NCBI RefSeq assembly: GCF_022631235.3
Contig: NZ_CP093310.2
Span: 2,666,001-2,730,000, forward strand
From: Psychrobacter raelei
GTDB taxonomy: Bacteria; Pseudomonadota; Gammaproteobacteria; Pseudomonadales; Moraxellaceae
Length of the DNA stretch: 64,000 nucleotides
Direction: 5' to 3'
The notes below the pieces were generated by a model. That model was not told where the DNA came from. It saw nothing but the letters and a program-made list of their open reading frames with translations, and searched no databases. The position numbers were made by a program, and so were the translations under genes. How positions within the stretch are numbered: position 1 is the stretch's first letter; each line of letters opens with the position of its first letter. This document shows positions 1 through 9,484 of this stretch, one piece after another.

Positions 1-729
1 TTGCTCTGAGTTATAAACACCGGTAGGCTGCTCAAGCTCTTCTTCTAGCTTTTGTTCAAGCTCAGCTTCGGTCATGTTTTTAATACCCGATTTTTCAATA
101 GCTTCTGCGTTTTCTTCAGCCTGGTGCTCTGCCCTCTCAGCGGCTTCAAATTTATCAAATTCACTGTCGGTTTTTTCTGGTTGCGCAGTAGGTGTGATAG
201 GCTCAGCTAACGGCTCTACTGAATGAGTCGCTGGCGCTTCTACTATTTCTGCAGTTTCTATAGGCTCGACCGTTTCTGGCTCGATGGTTTCAGGTTCTAC
301 CGTCTCAACTTCAGGCTCGATGGCTTCGGGTTCTACCATTTCAACTTCAGGCTCGATAGTTTCAACTTCAGGCTCAAGTGATGATACCGCCGCCGAGGCT
401 ACTGGCTGAGTTTGTTTTACTTGGAAGCTAAAAGCGGCGAAAGTAACCACATCATCTACCACCAAGCTTTTTGGCTGATGCGGCTCAAGTCTGACATCAT
501 TGACCAAAGTACCATTTGATGACCCTAAATCTTGTACCAGTAGCTCATCATCAACGACAGTTAGCTCAGCATGTTGTCGAGAGACCTGCTTGCTGCCTAG
601 TACCACATCATTGTCTTGACCACGACCAACGGTTAACTTATGGTCTACGTTGAGCTCTAGATTACCCAAAGCTTCGGTTAAGGCGGTCAGTTGCCACTGA
701 GTTTGGTTTGTGTTGTTATAATCACTCAT
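1..729 (-). CDS. FHA-domain protein, 3' end outside window
   Basis: Forkhead-associated (FHA) domain protein, probably a phosphothreonine-binding adaptor. The open frame starts at an ATG (729-727) with a GAGGAG Shine-Dalgarno (SD) sequence six bases upstream and runs off the left edge without a stop, so at least 243 residues. Residues about 20-95 carry the FHA signature: the LTVGRGQDND turn, then SRQHAEL and LGSSNGTLVND. After that comes a low-complexity Glu/Pro/Thr/Val stretch (roughly residues 118-165) made of irregular EPE-V-E-T-V type units, then an acidic, Ala/Glu-rich helix-like tail. The domain assignment is firm. The cellular role and partner kinase cannot be read from this fragment. 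Confidence 0.85.
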   Translation of the reverse strand, partial: MSDYNNTNQTQWQLTALTEALGNLELNVDHKLTVGRGQDNDVVLGSKQVSRQHAELTVVDDELLVQDLGSSNGTLVNDVRLEPHQPKSLVVDDVVTFAAFSFQVKQTQPVASAAVSSLEPEVETIEPEVEMVEPEAIEPEVETVEPETIEPETVEPIETAEIVEAPATHSVEPLAEPITPTAQPEKTDSEFDKFEAAERAEHQAEENAEAIEKSGIKNMTEAELEQKLEEELEQPTGVYNSEQ

Positions 730-865
730 AAAAATCTCCTCATAGATTCCATTTTATTTAATTTTGCTATCAATTCTGGCGGCTTACGCCTATTTTATCT
801 ATTTAATGCGATGTCTTACTATATAGCGTTATTCTTCAAAATAAGCCAGTTTATTTATTTTAATT

Positions 866-1690
866 TTAATGCGGGATGTATTTGGGCTTTAATATGCCTT
901 TTAGCTGATTATAAGGTACTGTCAGCTCCGGCATACCGTAAGCATAAGCAGCTATCTCATAAGGCTGGTATCTTAGTACCACCCCTTTATCGGTTAACAA
1001 GGCATTATCAGTTAGCGTAAAGGGCCACATTTTTTCGTATGCTTTGAGTTCGTTATTATCTTTACGCACCCAAACTTTGTACTGCTCATAAGCCAACGCT
1101 TTAAATTTAGATTTTTGGCCTGCCAGCAGCATATCGTCCAACTGGATATGACGCTTAGATGAGGTATCAAACATCATATATTCAGAAGCGCCCAGCCCAT
1201 GAGCCCCGCCTAGATAAATATAACTGTTGATTTCAAACAGCTCAACCTCCCCCATATGCCCAAGGTAACTGGGTGAGACCTCAAAGCTATAGTTGAGACT
1301 GCTGCCCTCTGGGATGTCCTCTAATTGCGATTTGGCAAAGCCATCCAAGCGTTTTTTTACCTCAGCTTGGGTCAAGACTTTAGCGTTTGATGGCGGCTGC
1401 GTTCGCTCAGTTTCAGACTGTGAGCCCGGTACAATTTGATTGATGCGGGCATTAATCATGGTATTTATCCAGCCTTGACTGCTGGCTGCATATTTAATAT
1501 CAATCTGCGGACAGCTGTAGTCGCTGCGACTCTCACACGTGTCGGTGACTAAGCTTGGCAAACGATAGTCCAGATAATCCTCAGCATACACTAAGTTGGC
1601 AGCGTATAGGGGAAAAGGGGTCAAGGCCGCTAAAGCGCAGATACTAAAAAGGCGTAAGCTGCGAGCCCCTATCAAGTGTGTTGATGACAT
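866..1690 (-). CDS. Exported DUF3298 (RsiV-like) domain protein
   Basis: A 274-residue exported protein of unknown role. The N-terminus holds a basic stretch and a hydrophobic segment (about residues 10-30, ending near PLYAA), consistent with a signal peptide. The C-terminal half matches the DUF3298 pattern: YIYLGGAHGLGASEYMMFD, a predicted loop with a following helix, then VVLRYQPYEIAAYAYGMPEL near the end. That fold is found in periplasmic or extracellular proteins, including the RsiV anti-sigma factor and PdaC deacetylase accessory regions. An AGGAGG SD lies four bases before the ATG. It is transcribed in the same direction as the FHA gene, 136 bp away. Two Cys pairs in the mature N-terminal part (DTCESRSDYSCP) suggest a disulfide. 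Function unassigned. Confidence 0.8.
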   Translation of the reverse strand: MSSTHLIGARSLRLFSICALAALTPFPLYAANLVYAEDYLDYRLPSLVTDTCESRSDYSCPQIDIKYAASSQGWINTMINARINQIVPGSQSETERTQPPSNAKVLTQAEVKKRLDGFAKSQLEDIPEGSSLNYSFEVSPSYLGHMGEVELFEINSYIYLGGAHGLGASEYMMFDTSSKRHIQLDDMLLAGQKSKFKALAYEQYKVWVRKDNNELKAYEKMWPFTLTDNALLTDKGVVLRYQPYEIAAYAYGMPELTVPYNQLKGILKPKYIPH

Positions 1691-2014
1691 ACCGCCTCCT
1701 GATTTGGTTAACTTGTCGATATTTTTATCCTAAGCCTTATTATTATCATTTAGCGGCGTTAGGGTTAGCGCTTTAGATATGGCTTTAAATATATAGCAAA
1801 GCGGGTGCTCACTATGTTTAAACTGTGTTTATTGCTACAAAATTTAAAAATCACGCATCTGTTACTCAGTTGGCCACTTTATACTGACTGACATTAATGC
1901 AACACCTTATAAAAAAAGACGCCCTTATCGCTAAGAGCGTCTTTGTACGGGTAAGCGGTTTATATCGCTTTGTTAGTGGTCGTATTGCTAGTGGTTATAT
2001 TTTTGGTCGTGAGA
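1691..2014. other. Intergenic region with prfC terminator
   Basis: No ORF with coding character is seen. The right part holds the prfC terminator (1908-1944); the left part (1691-1900) is AT-rich and should carry the promoter of the DUF3298 gene, but no clear -35/-10 pair could be picked. Confidence 0.5.
1908..1944 (-). terminator. Intrinsic terminator of prfC
   Basis: Inverted repeat AAAGACGCCCTTA / TAAGAGCGTCTTT (1915-1927 and 1932-1944) with a four-base loop. Read on the minus strand it is followed by a run of T, as expected after prfC. Confidence 0.85.
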
Positions 2015-3610
2015 TTAGTGCTCACGAGTGTTACTAAAAGTCACTTCTGGATAACGCTCTTGCATCAGCTGTAGATTAACACGGCTTGGAGCCAGATAGG
2101 TCAAATGCCCACCGCCATCAACCGACAGTTGATCATGCGCTTTTTTCTTAAATTTGGCCAATATTGCCTCATCATCACAGTGAATCCAGCGTACTGTGGC
2201 AATCGATACCGGCTCAAAGATACACTGCACTTTATACTCTTCTTTTAGACGATGTGCCACCACTTCAAACTGCAGCACACCCACAGCGCCCAAAATTAAG
2301 TCGTTGTTAATTTGTGGCATAAACACCTGAGTGGCACCCTCTTCGCTCAGCTGCTGTAAGCCTTTTTGTAGCGCTTTTGACTTTAGTGGATCTTTTAGCA
2401 CCACACGGCGGAATAACTCTGGCGCGAAATGTGGAATACCGGTGAAGTTTAGCTCTTCGCCTTCCGTGAAGCTGTCACCAATGCTAATCGTACCGTGGTT
2501 ATGTAGACCAATGATGTCACCAGGATACGCCTCCTCCAATGCCTCACGGTCACCGGCTAAGAAGGTCAATGCGTCAGAGATACGTACATCTTTACCTAGG
2601 CGTACGTGCTTCATCTTCATACCTTTTTCGTATTTGCCGGAGCAGACTCGTAAGAAGGCGATGCGGTCACGATGACGCGGATCCATATTGGCCTGAATTT
2701 TAAACACGAAGCCACTAAAGCTGGTCTCGTCAGCGGCCACAATACGCTCATTGGTAGGATGGCTTTTTGGCGGTGGTGCATGTTCAATTAACGTATCTAG
2801 CACCATATTGACACCGAAGTTACCCAGCGCTGTACCGAATAATACAGGTGTCATCTCACCTTTTAAGAACAAATCAACATCGAAGTTCTCTAACGCCATT
2901 TGTACCAGCTCAAGCGACTCTTCAAAGGCTGAAAATGCCAACTCACCCAAACGCTGACGCACGTCAGGATAATCATAGCCTTCGCGGGTTTCAATCTCAG
3001 TAATCTCGCCGCCGTGGCCTTTTTTATATAAATAGGTTTTATCTTCAGTTAAGTGATACACCCCAACGAAGTCCTGTCCCATACCGATCGGCCAAGTCAC
3101 CGGCACGCACTTGATACCCAAAACGGTTTCAATTTCATCAAGCAGCTCTAACGGATCACGGATCTGGCGGTCTAGCTTGTTAACAAATGAGATAATTGGG
3201 GTGTCGCGCATACGACACACTTCCATCAGCTTAATGGTACGCTCTTCGACACCTTTGGCGCCATCGACCATCATTAATGCACTGTCTACCGCAGTTAATG
3301 TGCGGTACGTGTCTTCTGAGAAGTCAGCGTGGCCTGGGGTATCTAGTAGGTTTACGATATGGTCTTTATAAGGAAACTGCATCACCGAGGTGGTAATTGA
3401 AATACCACGTTCTTGCTCCATACTCATCCAATCTGAGGTGGCATGGCGATCTGTTTTGCGACCTTTCACCTCACCAGCGACCTGAATGGCTTGACCCCAA
3501 AGCAGGAGCTTTTCGGTCATGGTGGTTTTACCGGCATCGGGGTGAGAGATAATAGCAAAGGTGCGGCGCTTGGCCACTTGTTTATTTAAGGTTTTTGGAT
3601 CTACGCTCAT
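2015..3610 (-). CDS. prfC: Peptide chain release factor 3
   Basis: Class II release factor 3 (RF3), a translational GTPase that speeds recycling of RF1/RF2 from the ribosome after peptide release. The protein has 531 residues, close to the usual 525-530. GTPase motifs are intact: the P-loop SHPDAGKTT near residue 22, the switch [10 protein letters not shown] near residue 90 and the G4 motif NKLDR near residue 144. The C-terminal part contains the RF3-specific stretch [18 protein letters not shown]. The sequence is close enough to RF3 to exclude EF-G or LepA. It appears to be a single-gene transcription unit with its own terminator. Confidence 0.97.
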   Translation of the reverse strand: MSVDPKTLNKQVAKRRTFAIISHPDAGKTTMTEKLLLWGQAIQVAGEVKGRKTDRHATSDWMSMEQERGISITTSVMQFPYKDHIVNLLDTPGHADFSEDTYRTLTAVDSALMMVDGAKGVEERTIKLMEVCRMRDTPIISFVNKLDRQIRDPLELLDEIETVLGIKCVPVTWPIGMGQDFVGVYHLTEDKTYLYKKGHGGEITEIETREGYDYPDVRQRLGELAFSAFEESLELVQMALENFDVDLFLKGEMTPVLFGTALGNFGVNMVLDTLIEHAPPPKSHPTNERIVAADETSFSGFVFKIQANMDPRHRDRIAFLRVCSGKYEKGMKMKHVRLGKDVRISDALTFLAGDREALEEAYPGDIIGLHNHGTISIGDSFTEGEELNFTGIPHFAPELFRRVVLKDPLKSKALQKGLQQLSEEGATQVFMPQINNDLILGAVGVLQFEVVAHRLKEEYKVQCIFEPVSIATVRWIHCDDEAILAKFKKKAHDQLSVDGGGHLTYLAPSRVNLQLMQERYPEVTFSNTREH

Positions 3611-3919
3611 AATTTGGGCTTCAACTGTTAGGTGATAATATATGAAAAATAACTGGTTTTAAAAAGCAGAGCTTTAATATGGCCGCTTAAAAATGCTATT
3701 TAAACTAAATAGGGAAAATGAATGTGCGTATTGTAACGGATTTCAGTTAAGACTGCAGAAAGATGTTGGCGCCTATGACAGATTAAGATAACGTTACAAA
3801 CAAGAGGTAAAGCTTTACCAGCCATCAACGCAACATAGCAAGCATTTTGTTATGCTAAGCCTAGATGTTGTAAAAACCTCTTAAAATGCAATGACTATAA
3901 ATTATAAAAAAGGAATGAT
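3611..3919. other. Divergent intergenic region prfC / ohr
   Basis: 309 bp between divergent genes, expected to hold both promoters. The ohr side ends in an AT-rich stretch and an AAGGA SD. I looked for an OhrR-type AT-rich palindrome and saw none that was convincing. Confidence 0.4.
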
Positions 3920-4330
3920 ATGAAAACTTTATATACCACTCAAGCCACAGTAACTGGCGGTCGTACTGGTTCAGCGGCATTAAATGACAGTGATTTAACC
4001 ATTGACATGAAAGCGCCAGGTACCGGTAAAGGTAATAACCCTGAACAGCTCTTCGCTATGGGTTATGCCGCTTGCTTTGATAGTGCGTTAGGTGTGGTCA
4101 AGCAAATGCAAAAGATTAAATTTGATTCTACTACGCAAGCTGAAGTTCGCCTATTACAAGGTGATGGTCATGACTACAATCTGGCAGTTAAATTACATGT
4201 GATCGCGTCTAACACCGAGGCAAGTGCTGAGGAGATTCAAAAGGCCGTAGAAGCGGCTCATGAAGTGTGCCCCTACTCTAAAGCCACACGTGGCAATATC
4301 GACGTTGAAGTCAGCTCTGAGCTTAAATAG
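3920..4330 (+). CDS. ohr: Organic hydroperoxide resistance protein (Ohr/OsmC family)
   Basis: A 136-residue thiol peroxidase of the Ohr/OsmC family that reduces organic hydroperoxides in the cytoplasm. Both reactive cysteines are present in their family contexts: Cys in GYAACFDSAL (about residue 52) and Cys in HEVCPYSKAT (about residue 117). The N-terminal Arg-containing loop GGRTGSAALNDSDL is also typical of Ohr. Length fits the family (about 140). The start has an AAGGA SD five bases upstream. It is followed directly by a strong terminator, so it is monocistronic. The assignment to Ohr rather than OsmC rests on the YTTQATVTGGRTG N-terminus. Confidence 0.93.
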   Translation: MKTLYTTQATVTGGRTGSAALNDSDLTIDMKAPGTGKGNNPEQLFAMGYAACFDSALGVVKQMQKIKFDSTTQAEVRLLQGDGHDYNLAVKLHVIASNTEASAEEIQKAVEAAHEVCPYSKATRGNIDVEVSSELK

Positions 4331-4384
4331 AGCTTTTAACGCCAACCATCTTTAAGTGCTCTAAGTACATTCTCTACCTTTAAT

Positions 4385-4418
4385 AGCCCAAACCGCCTTT
4401 GCGCCGTTTGGGCTTTTT
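4385..4418 (+). terminator. Intrinsic terminator of ohr
   Basis: Stem AGCCCAAAC (4385-4393) / GTTTGGGCT (4406-4414) followed by TTTTATT on the plus strand. Confidence 0.85.
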
Positions 4419-4441
4419 ATTCAGCTGATTTTCTAGAGAGC

Positions 4442-4609
4442 ATGATGAACTGTCTGGTATCACTCACTAATGATCCTAACGACAGTGAAAATTTTAGTTA
4501 TAATGAGGCTAATTATGATGACCTCATAGCACAACGCTTAGATGGGCCACTAAGCTGCTTAAATAAAAAAACTATTATTAAGCCTCCTTCCTTTAAAACC
4601 AACTTCTGA
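4442..4609 (+). CDS. Possible small ORF upstream of polA
   Basis: A 55-codon frame between the ohr terminator and polA, in a different frame from polA. It reads MMNCLVSLTNDPNDSENF and ends ...PPSFKTNF. Only a weak purine stretch (AGAGAG) precedes the two tandem ATG codons. There is no recognisable domain; composition is Asn/Asp/Ser-rich. It could be a real small protein, a leader peptide for polA, or chance. Evidence is limited to the open frame and its position. Confidence 0.3.
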   Translation: MMNCLVSLTNDPNDSENFSYNEANYDDLIAQRLDGPLSCLNKKTIIKPPSFKTNF

Positions 4610-4640
4610 TTATTAAAACTTTGACTAAAAGTGATCTCCT

Positions 4641-7600
4641 ATGACCGATAAAACCACTAAAGACACTAACCTCAAAACTGTCGATACCACAACCGACACC
4701 TCCCATGCGGCATTAGATCCCAATATATTGCCGGATTTCGAGGCCATGCCTAATGTGGCACAGATGCCTACAGATCATATCGATAAACAGCAGCCACCTT
4801 TTGTGCTGGTAGATGGCTCTTACTATCTGTTTCGCACTTACCATGCGCTGCCTAAGACCATGATGACCACTCAAGGCCTGACTACTAATGCCATTCGCGG
4901 CACGCTCAATGCGCTACTCAAAGTAATGCGCCGCTATCATCCCACCCATATGGCCGTATGCTTTGACACCAAGTCACCCACGTTTCGTCACACCATGTCA
5001 GAGGAATACAAAGCCAATCGGCCAAAAATGGATCCTGAGTTGGCCGAACAAATCCCTTATATTCACCGTTTGGTACGGGCGCTTGGCATTCCACTGCTGC
5101 GTATTGAAGGCGCTGAGGCTGATGACATTATCGGTACCCTGACCCACCGCGCTATTGAAGAGGGTCATCATGTGGTCATCTCAACCGGTGATAAAGACAT
5201 GATGCAGCTGGTCAACGACTGTGTCATATTGGAGGACAGTTTCGCCGGCAAAGTGGTCGATGTGCCAGCGGTTGAAGAAAAATTTGGTATTAAACCCAAT
5301 CAAATCATTGACCTACTTACTCTTATGGGGGATGCTTCTGACGGCATTAAAGGCATCCCTAGCGTCGGTCAAAAAACCGCAGTTAAATGGCTTAATCAGT
5401 ACCAAACCGTAGACAATATCCTTGCTAACGCTCACAACATCAAAGGCAAAGTGGGCGAAAAGTTGGTGGAGTTTGCAGATAATATTCCCCGTGATCGGCA
5501 GCTTGCCACCATTGTGACCAACCTAGATATCGGTCAGGACTGGGAAGACCTGCGCATTAATACCGATAGCAGCGCTTTTGTGGCTGAATTGCGAGACTTA
5601 TATAGTGAGCTTGAATTCAAAAATGAATTGGCATCATTGGATCATCCCAATCACCCTGCCAACTCAAGCGTCCATAGTGTGGCTGATAGCAAAGCCGATG
5701 CTGAGTCACAAGCACAAGTGGCCAAAACCCTACAACAGCAAAAACAGAGCTCTATTATTGAGCATATCAAAAATAGCAACACGCATGACAAAGCTTGGCA
5801 CACCATCCTTGATGAGTCTGCCTTTGATAATTTATTAAACAAACTACAGGCAGCGCCTTACTTTGCTGTCGATACAGAGACCACCAGTATCAACTGGCGT
5901 GAAGCACAGATCGTGGGCCTGTCCTTTTCTGTGCAAGCGCATGGGGCTTATTATTTACCACTGGCACATGTGGACTATAACGAACCGCAAAAAAAGGCGA
6001 AGAACAAAAAAGAAGAAGCCGAGCAAGCAAAACTACTTGCAAATGCAACAGTTGATCCGCTAATAGCCAAACAGCTTGACCGTGATACAGTGCTTGCCAA
6101 ATTAAAGCCTATTTTAGAGAACCCTAACATTGGCAAAATCGGTCAACATCTAAAATATGATGCTCATGTATTGAGCAAGTATGGTATCGAGTTAAATATG
6201 TCGCCCAAAAACTGGGAAATGGATACCATGCTGGCAAGCTACGTGTTAAATGCAGCAGCTACCCGTCACAGCATGGACGATCTTGCCCGCCATTATTTAC
6301 ATACCCAAACCATTAGCTTTGAAGACGTCGCGGGTAAAGGGGCTAAGCAGGTGACCTTTGATAAAGTCGCTATTAACATTGCCAGTGACTATGCGTGTGA
6401 AGACGCCGATATTACCTATCAATTGTTTGAGCTGTTCCAAGATAAGCTCAAAGATGACGCGGTCAACCAACGCCTATTGCATGAGCTTGAGATTCCTGTG
6501 GCACAGATATTGTGTCAGATGGAATCCGAAGGCATTATGATCAAACGCTCATTCTTAAACGAGTTGTCTGAGCGCTTTGATGAAGAGATTGTTGCGCTTG
6601 AAAAGCAAGCCTACATTGAAGCCGGAGAAGTGTTTAACCTAGGCTCACCTAAGCAATTGGGTGAAATGCTGTTTGATAAGCTTGGCGTTATTGGCGGTAA
6701 AAAAACCAAATCGGGTCAATACTCAACCGGTGAGGCAGTATTGTCAAAGATTGAGCACCCACTGGCTGAGATTGCCCTAGAATATCGTAGCTTAGCTAAG
6801 CTCAAAAACACCTATACCGATGCACTCGATGCGGTAGCCGATAACGATACTGACCGTGTGCATACCAGCTATCATCAAGCCTTAACCAGTACCGGTCGCC
6901 TATCCTCTACTGATCCAAACTTGCAGAACATTCCTATTCGCACCAAGACTGGCCGCTTAATTCGCCAAGCCTTTATTGCACCTAAAGGCCGAGTGCTACT
7001 GGCGGCGGACTACTCACAGATTGAGCTGCGCTTAATGGCACATTTCTCAGGTGACGATAACCTGACTCGCGCCTTTAATGAAGGCTTGGACATTCATAGT
7101 GCCACCGCAGCAGAGGTACTGGGTAAGGCCGTCGCTGATGTTACCCCAACCGAGCGCCGTAACGCCAAAGCCATTAACTTTGGTTTGCTCTATGGTATGA
7201 GCGCCTTTGGTCTGGCCAAGCAAATTCAAATGGGACGCAGTGAAGCACAAGACTATATCAATCAGTACTTCGCACGTTATCCTGGCGTGCAGCGTTATAT
7301 GCAAGAGACTCGAAATAGCGCGGTAGACAATGGCTATATCGAAACCATCTTAGGGCGTAAGCTTTATACCACAGACATTCAGCACAGCAATCAAATGGTA
7401 CGCCGCGGCGCCGAACGTGCTGCCATTAATGCCCCACTACAAGGCAGTGCCGCTGATTTAATTAAGCTTGCGATGATTGCGGTGGATAACGTATTGCCCA
7501 AACAAAATGCCAAAATGCTATTACAGGTGCATGATGAATTGGTATTTGAGGTGGATGCCGATAAGGTCGATCACATTGCTAAGCTTATTAAAAATGCGAT

Positions 7601-7709
7601 GCAAAATGTACTGAGCGATACCGCTAAGCAGATGGGCTGGGATGTTGATTTTGCGGTGCCGTTATTGGTGGAAACCGGTGTCGGTGATAACTGGGATGAG
7701 GCGCATTAG
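4641..7709 (+). CDS. polA: DNA polymerase I
   Basis: DNA polymerase I, used in Okazaki fragment maturation and repair. It has 1022 residues, about 90 more than the Escherichia coli enzyme. Order: an acidic N-terminal extension (residues 1-52), the 5' nuclease domain beginning at PFVLVDGSYYLFR, the 3'-5' exonuclease domain from about residue 400, and the polymerase domain. Proofreading residues look intact: VDTET near 411, the LKYDAHVL and YACEDADITYQL motifs. Polymerase motif A is AADYSQIELR (about 788-797), motif B RRNAKAINFGLLYG (about 840), motif C VHDELVFE (about 963). The extra length lies in the N-terminus and a Lys/Glu-rich linker before residue 470. It is followed by its own hairpin. 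Confidence 0.98.
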   Translation: MTDKTTKDTNLKTVDTTTDTSHAALDPNILPDFEAMPNVAQMPTDHIDKQQPPFVLVDGSYYLFRTYHALPKTMMTTQGLTTNAIRGTLNALLKVMRRYHPTHMAVCFDTKSPTFRHTMSEEYKANRPKMDPELAEQIPYIHRLVRALGIPLLRIEGAEADDIIGTLTHRAIEEGHHVVISTGDKDMMQLVNDCVILEDSFAGKVVDVPAVEEKFGIKPNQIIDLLTLMGDASDGIKGIPSVGQKTAVKWLNQYQTVDNILANAHNIKGKVGEKLVEFADNIPRDRQLATIVTNLDIGQDWEDLRINTDSSAFVAELRDLYSELEFKNELASLDHPNHPANSSVHSVADSKADAESQAQVAKTLQQQKQSSIIEHIKNSNTHDKAWHTILDESAFDNLLNKLQAAPYFAVDTETTSINWREAQIVGLSFSVQAHGAYYLPLAHVDYNEPQKKAKNKKEEAEQAKLLANATVDPLIAKQLDRDTVLAKLKPILENPNIGKIGQHLKYDAHVLSKYGIELNMSPKNWEMDTMLASYVLNAAATRHSMDDLARHYLHTQTISFEDVAGKGAKQVTFDKVAINIASDYACEDADITYQLFELFQDKLKDDAVNQRLLHELEIPVAQILCQMESEGIMIKRSFLNELSERFDEEIVALEKQAYIEAGEVFNLGSPKQLGEMLFDKLGVIGGKKTKSGQYSTGEAVLSKIEHPLAEIALEYRSLAKLKNTYTDALDAVADNDTDRVHTSYHQALTSTGRLSSTDPNLQNIPIRTKTGRLIRQAFIAPKGRVLLAADYSQIELRLMAHFSGDDNLTRAFNEGLDIHSATAAEVLGKAVADVTPTERRNAKAINFGLLYGMSAFGLAKQIQMGRSEAQDYINQYFARYPGVQRYMQETRNSAVDNGYIETILGRKLYTTDIQHSNQMVRRGAERAAINAPLQGSAADLIKLAMIAVDNVLPKQNAKMLLQVHDELVFEVDADKVDHIAKLIKNAMQNVLSDTAKQMGWDVDFAVPLLVETGVGDNWDEAH

Positions 7710-7730
7710 AGGTTGTTTTTTTAGTTTTGA

Positions 7731-7766
7731 GCAGGGATTAATTCTTAGTAGTTAATCCCTGCTTCT
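7731..7766 (+). terminator. Hairpin terminator after polA
   Basis: Perfect 11-bp stem GCAGGGATTAA (7731-7741) / TTAATCCCTGC (7752-7762), followed by a modest T-rich tail (TTCTTA). Confidence 0.65.
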
Positions 7767-7885
7767 TAGTGCTATATTTTTTAACAAAATAACTTTGATT
7801 TTATATAGGACTTTCATAGGTACTCAATATGTAGCCTACATCCATAATCCTAATCATAAAGCTCTAACCCTTTAATGGAAATCTT

Positions 7886-8199
7886 ATGCTACTAGAACAA
7901 ATCGCTTACCCAATTTTGCAATTGACTTAGTAATTATAATTTATACCCAAAACCAAAACATCAAACGCTTAAAGTCGAGAATCAATACCTTATTAAAATC
8001 GACTCAAAATGGCGAAGATAAATGCCTAGTTTATCTAAGAGAAAGCTTGAAACATCTCGATAATATTGAGGCTTTTAAAGCCCTAGCCAATTTAGCCGTG
8101 AGTACAGACGATTTTTTAATGTCAGTCCCAGTCAAGATAGTGTTTAAAATCTTGTTTTACTTATCCTTGATTTTGACAAAACGCTATGGCTATCGTTAA
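7886..8199 (+). pseudogene. Frame-disrupted small gene, function unknown
   Basis: An ATG at 7886 with a GGA SD element begins MLLEQIAYPILQ and then hits a stop (7928-7930). One frame over, a long open stretch runs from 7876 to the TAA at 8197-8199 without any standard start near its beginning; it contains NFAIDLVIIIYTQNQN, a Lys/Arg/Leu-rich helix-like middle, and a hydrophobic C-terminal segment FKILFYLSLILTKRYGYR. Joining the two at about 7918-7925 would give one protein of roughly 105 residues with a hydrophobic segment at each end. This suggests a single frameshift, either a real mutation or a sequencing error. No family is recognised. Confidence 0.4.
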
Positions 8200-8313
8200 A
8201 GCGGCTCTCATGTTACATATTAATGGCAGAACCTAATCACAAGTTAGCACCTTATTCATAAAATATTTTTTATTATAAATAGGCTACCCACAACCTATTA
8301 CAGGCAGCCTAAT

Positions 8314-9465
8314 ATGCTAAAAAAATTATTTAAGCCAAAATTTGCCAAATTCGATGAAAAATATACCACGTTGAGCGCTCACGACGAATCGATTATGGAA
8401 ATGGTAGTCGCCGACATCACCGACTACGTCAAAAAGTCCAAAAAAATTAATAACCTTGATCATCACACGCGCGCCGTTCATGCCAAAGGCTATTGCGCAC
8501 TAAAAGCCAAGTTTGAAGTACTGGATAATATACCCAAGGCCTATGCACAAGGCTTGTATGCCACAGCCGGCACCCATGATGCGGTGATTCGTTTTTCTAA
8601 TGCCCAAGGCAATATAGCCCCAGATAGACGACTTGGTATGGGCATTGGACTGGCCTTCAAGATATTTGATGTTCCCGGTAAAAAGCTGACCCCTGATGAC
8701 CCAGATTGCACCACCTTTGATTATGCACTGGTCAACTCACCGATATTCTTTACCAACTCTATAGAAGATTATGCTTATTTATCGAAGCTGGTGTTTGGCG
8801 TCAATGAGTATCTGGGCAATAACAATCTTGGCTTACTAAAATTTGGCTTTCACTGGCTCACTAAATACGGCAAAGAGCTTCCTGATTTACAAGGACTGCA
8901 AACCCTAAATGCGTTTCGTAAAATAGCGACGGTTAAGCCCAAAAACCCTTGGCTGTACGATTACTTTTCACAAGGTGTAGTACGTCATGGCGACTATATG
9001 GGTAAAATTAGAATCACCCCAACCAAATCCGCCAAACAAAAAATCAAACAGCCCAAGATTCATTTGTTTACAAAAGATGAGGCGATTAGACCGGTATTAT
9101 TGGATGAAATTCGTACCCACGATTATGAGTATGACGTTCAAATTCAGCTGTGCCGTAATGTCAAAAAACAACCTATCGAAAAAATCACTCAAGAGTGGGA
9201 TGAGTCTAAAGCGCCCTTCGTGACCATTGGCAAGCTGACCATCCCTAAGCAAGAGGTCACTGACGATGGTAACTTTGCGGCCATGGAACACTTATCCTTC
9301 TCTGTGTTTAGAGCCTTGGAAGAAAACCGTCCAATTGGACGTATTCAACAGTCTCGCCTGCAAGCCTATCGCACCTCATCTAAAGTTCGCCATGAGCAAA
9401 ATGCGGTGCAGCGCCGTGAGCCGGCCAGTCTTGAACAAGTTTTTGATACGTCCGCTTTTGTTTAA
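8314..9465 (+). CDS. Catalase-family haem protein (catalase-like)
   Basis: A 383-residue protein of the catalase-like haem family, much shorter than true clade catalases (about 480-750 residues). The active-site motif with the distal His is present as TRAVHAKGYCALKAKF (near residue 55), followed by the substrate-channel region AGTHDAVIRFSNAQGN and RLGMGIGLAFKIFDV. The C-terminal part ends with LSFSVFRALEENRPIG and the Arg-rich RIQQSRLQAYR. Related proteins act on fatty-acid hydroperoxides or are of unknown activity. No signal peptide. It is convergent with the MpaB gene (19-bp gap), in a block that also carries AlkB, so a lipid-peroxide role is plausible but inferred. Confidence 0.8.
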   Translation: MLKKLFKPKFAKFDEKYTTLSAHDESIMEMVVADITDYVKKSKKINNLDHHTRAVHAKGYCALKAKFEVLDNIPKAYAQGLYATAGTHDAVIRFSNAQGNIAPDRRLGMGIGLAFKIFDVPGKKLTPDDPDCTTFDYALVNSPIFFTNSIEDYAYLSKLVFGVNEYLGNNNLGLLKFGFHWLTKYGKELPDLQGLQTLNAFRKIATVKPKNPWLYDYFSQGVVRHGDYMGKIRITPTKSAKQKIKQPKIHLFTKDEAIRPVLLDEIRTHDYEYDVQIQLCRNVKKQPIEKITQEWDESKAPFVTIGKLTIPKQEVTDDGNFAAMEHLSFSVFRALEENRPIGRIQQSRLQAYRTSSKVRHEQNAVQRREPASLEQVFDTSAFV

Positions 9466-9484
9466 TGCGCGTGGTTTTTAAGTG

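Noticed and set aside
691..1020. 109-codon plus-strand frame across the FHA/DUF3298 junction
   Set aside because: It overlaps the starts and ends of two supported minus-strand genes, has no SD and a composition not like the neighbours.
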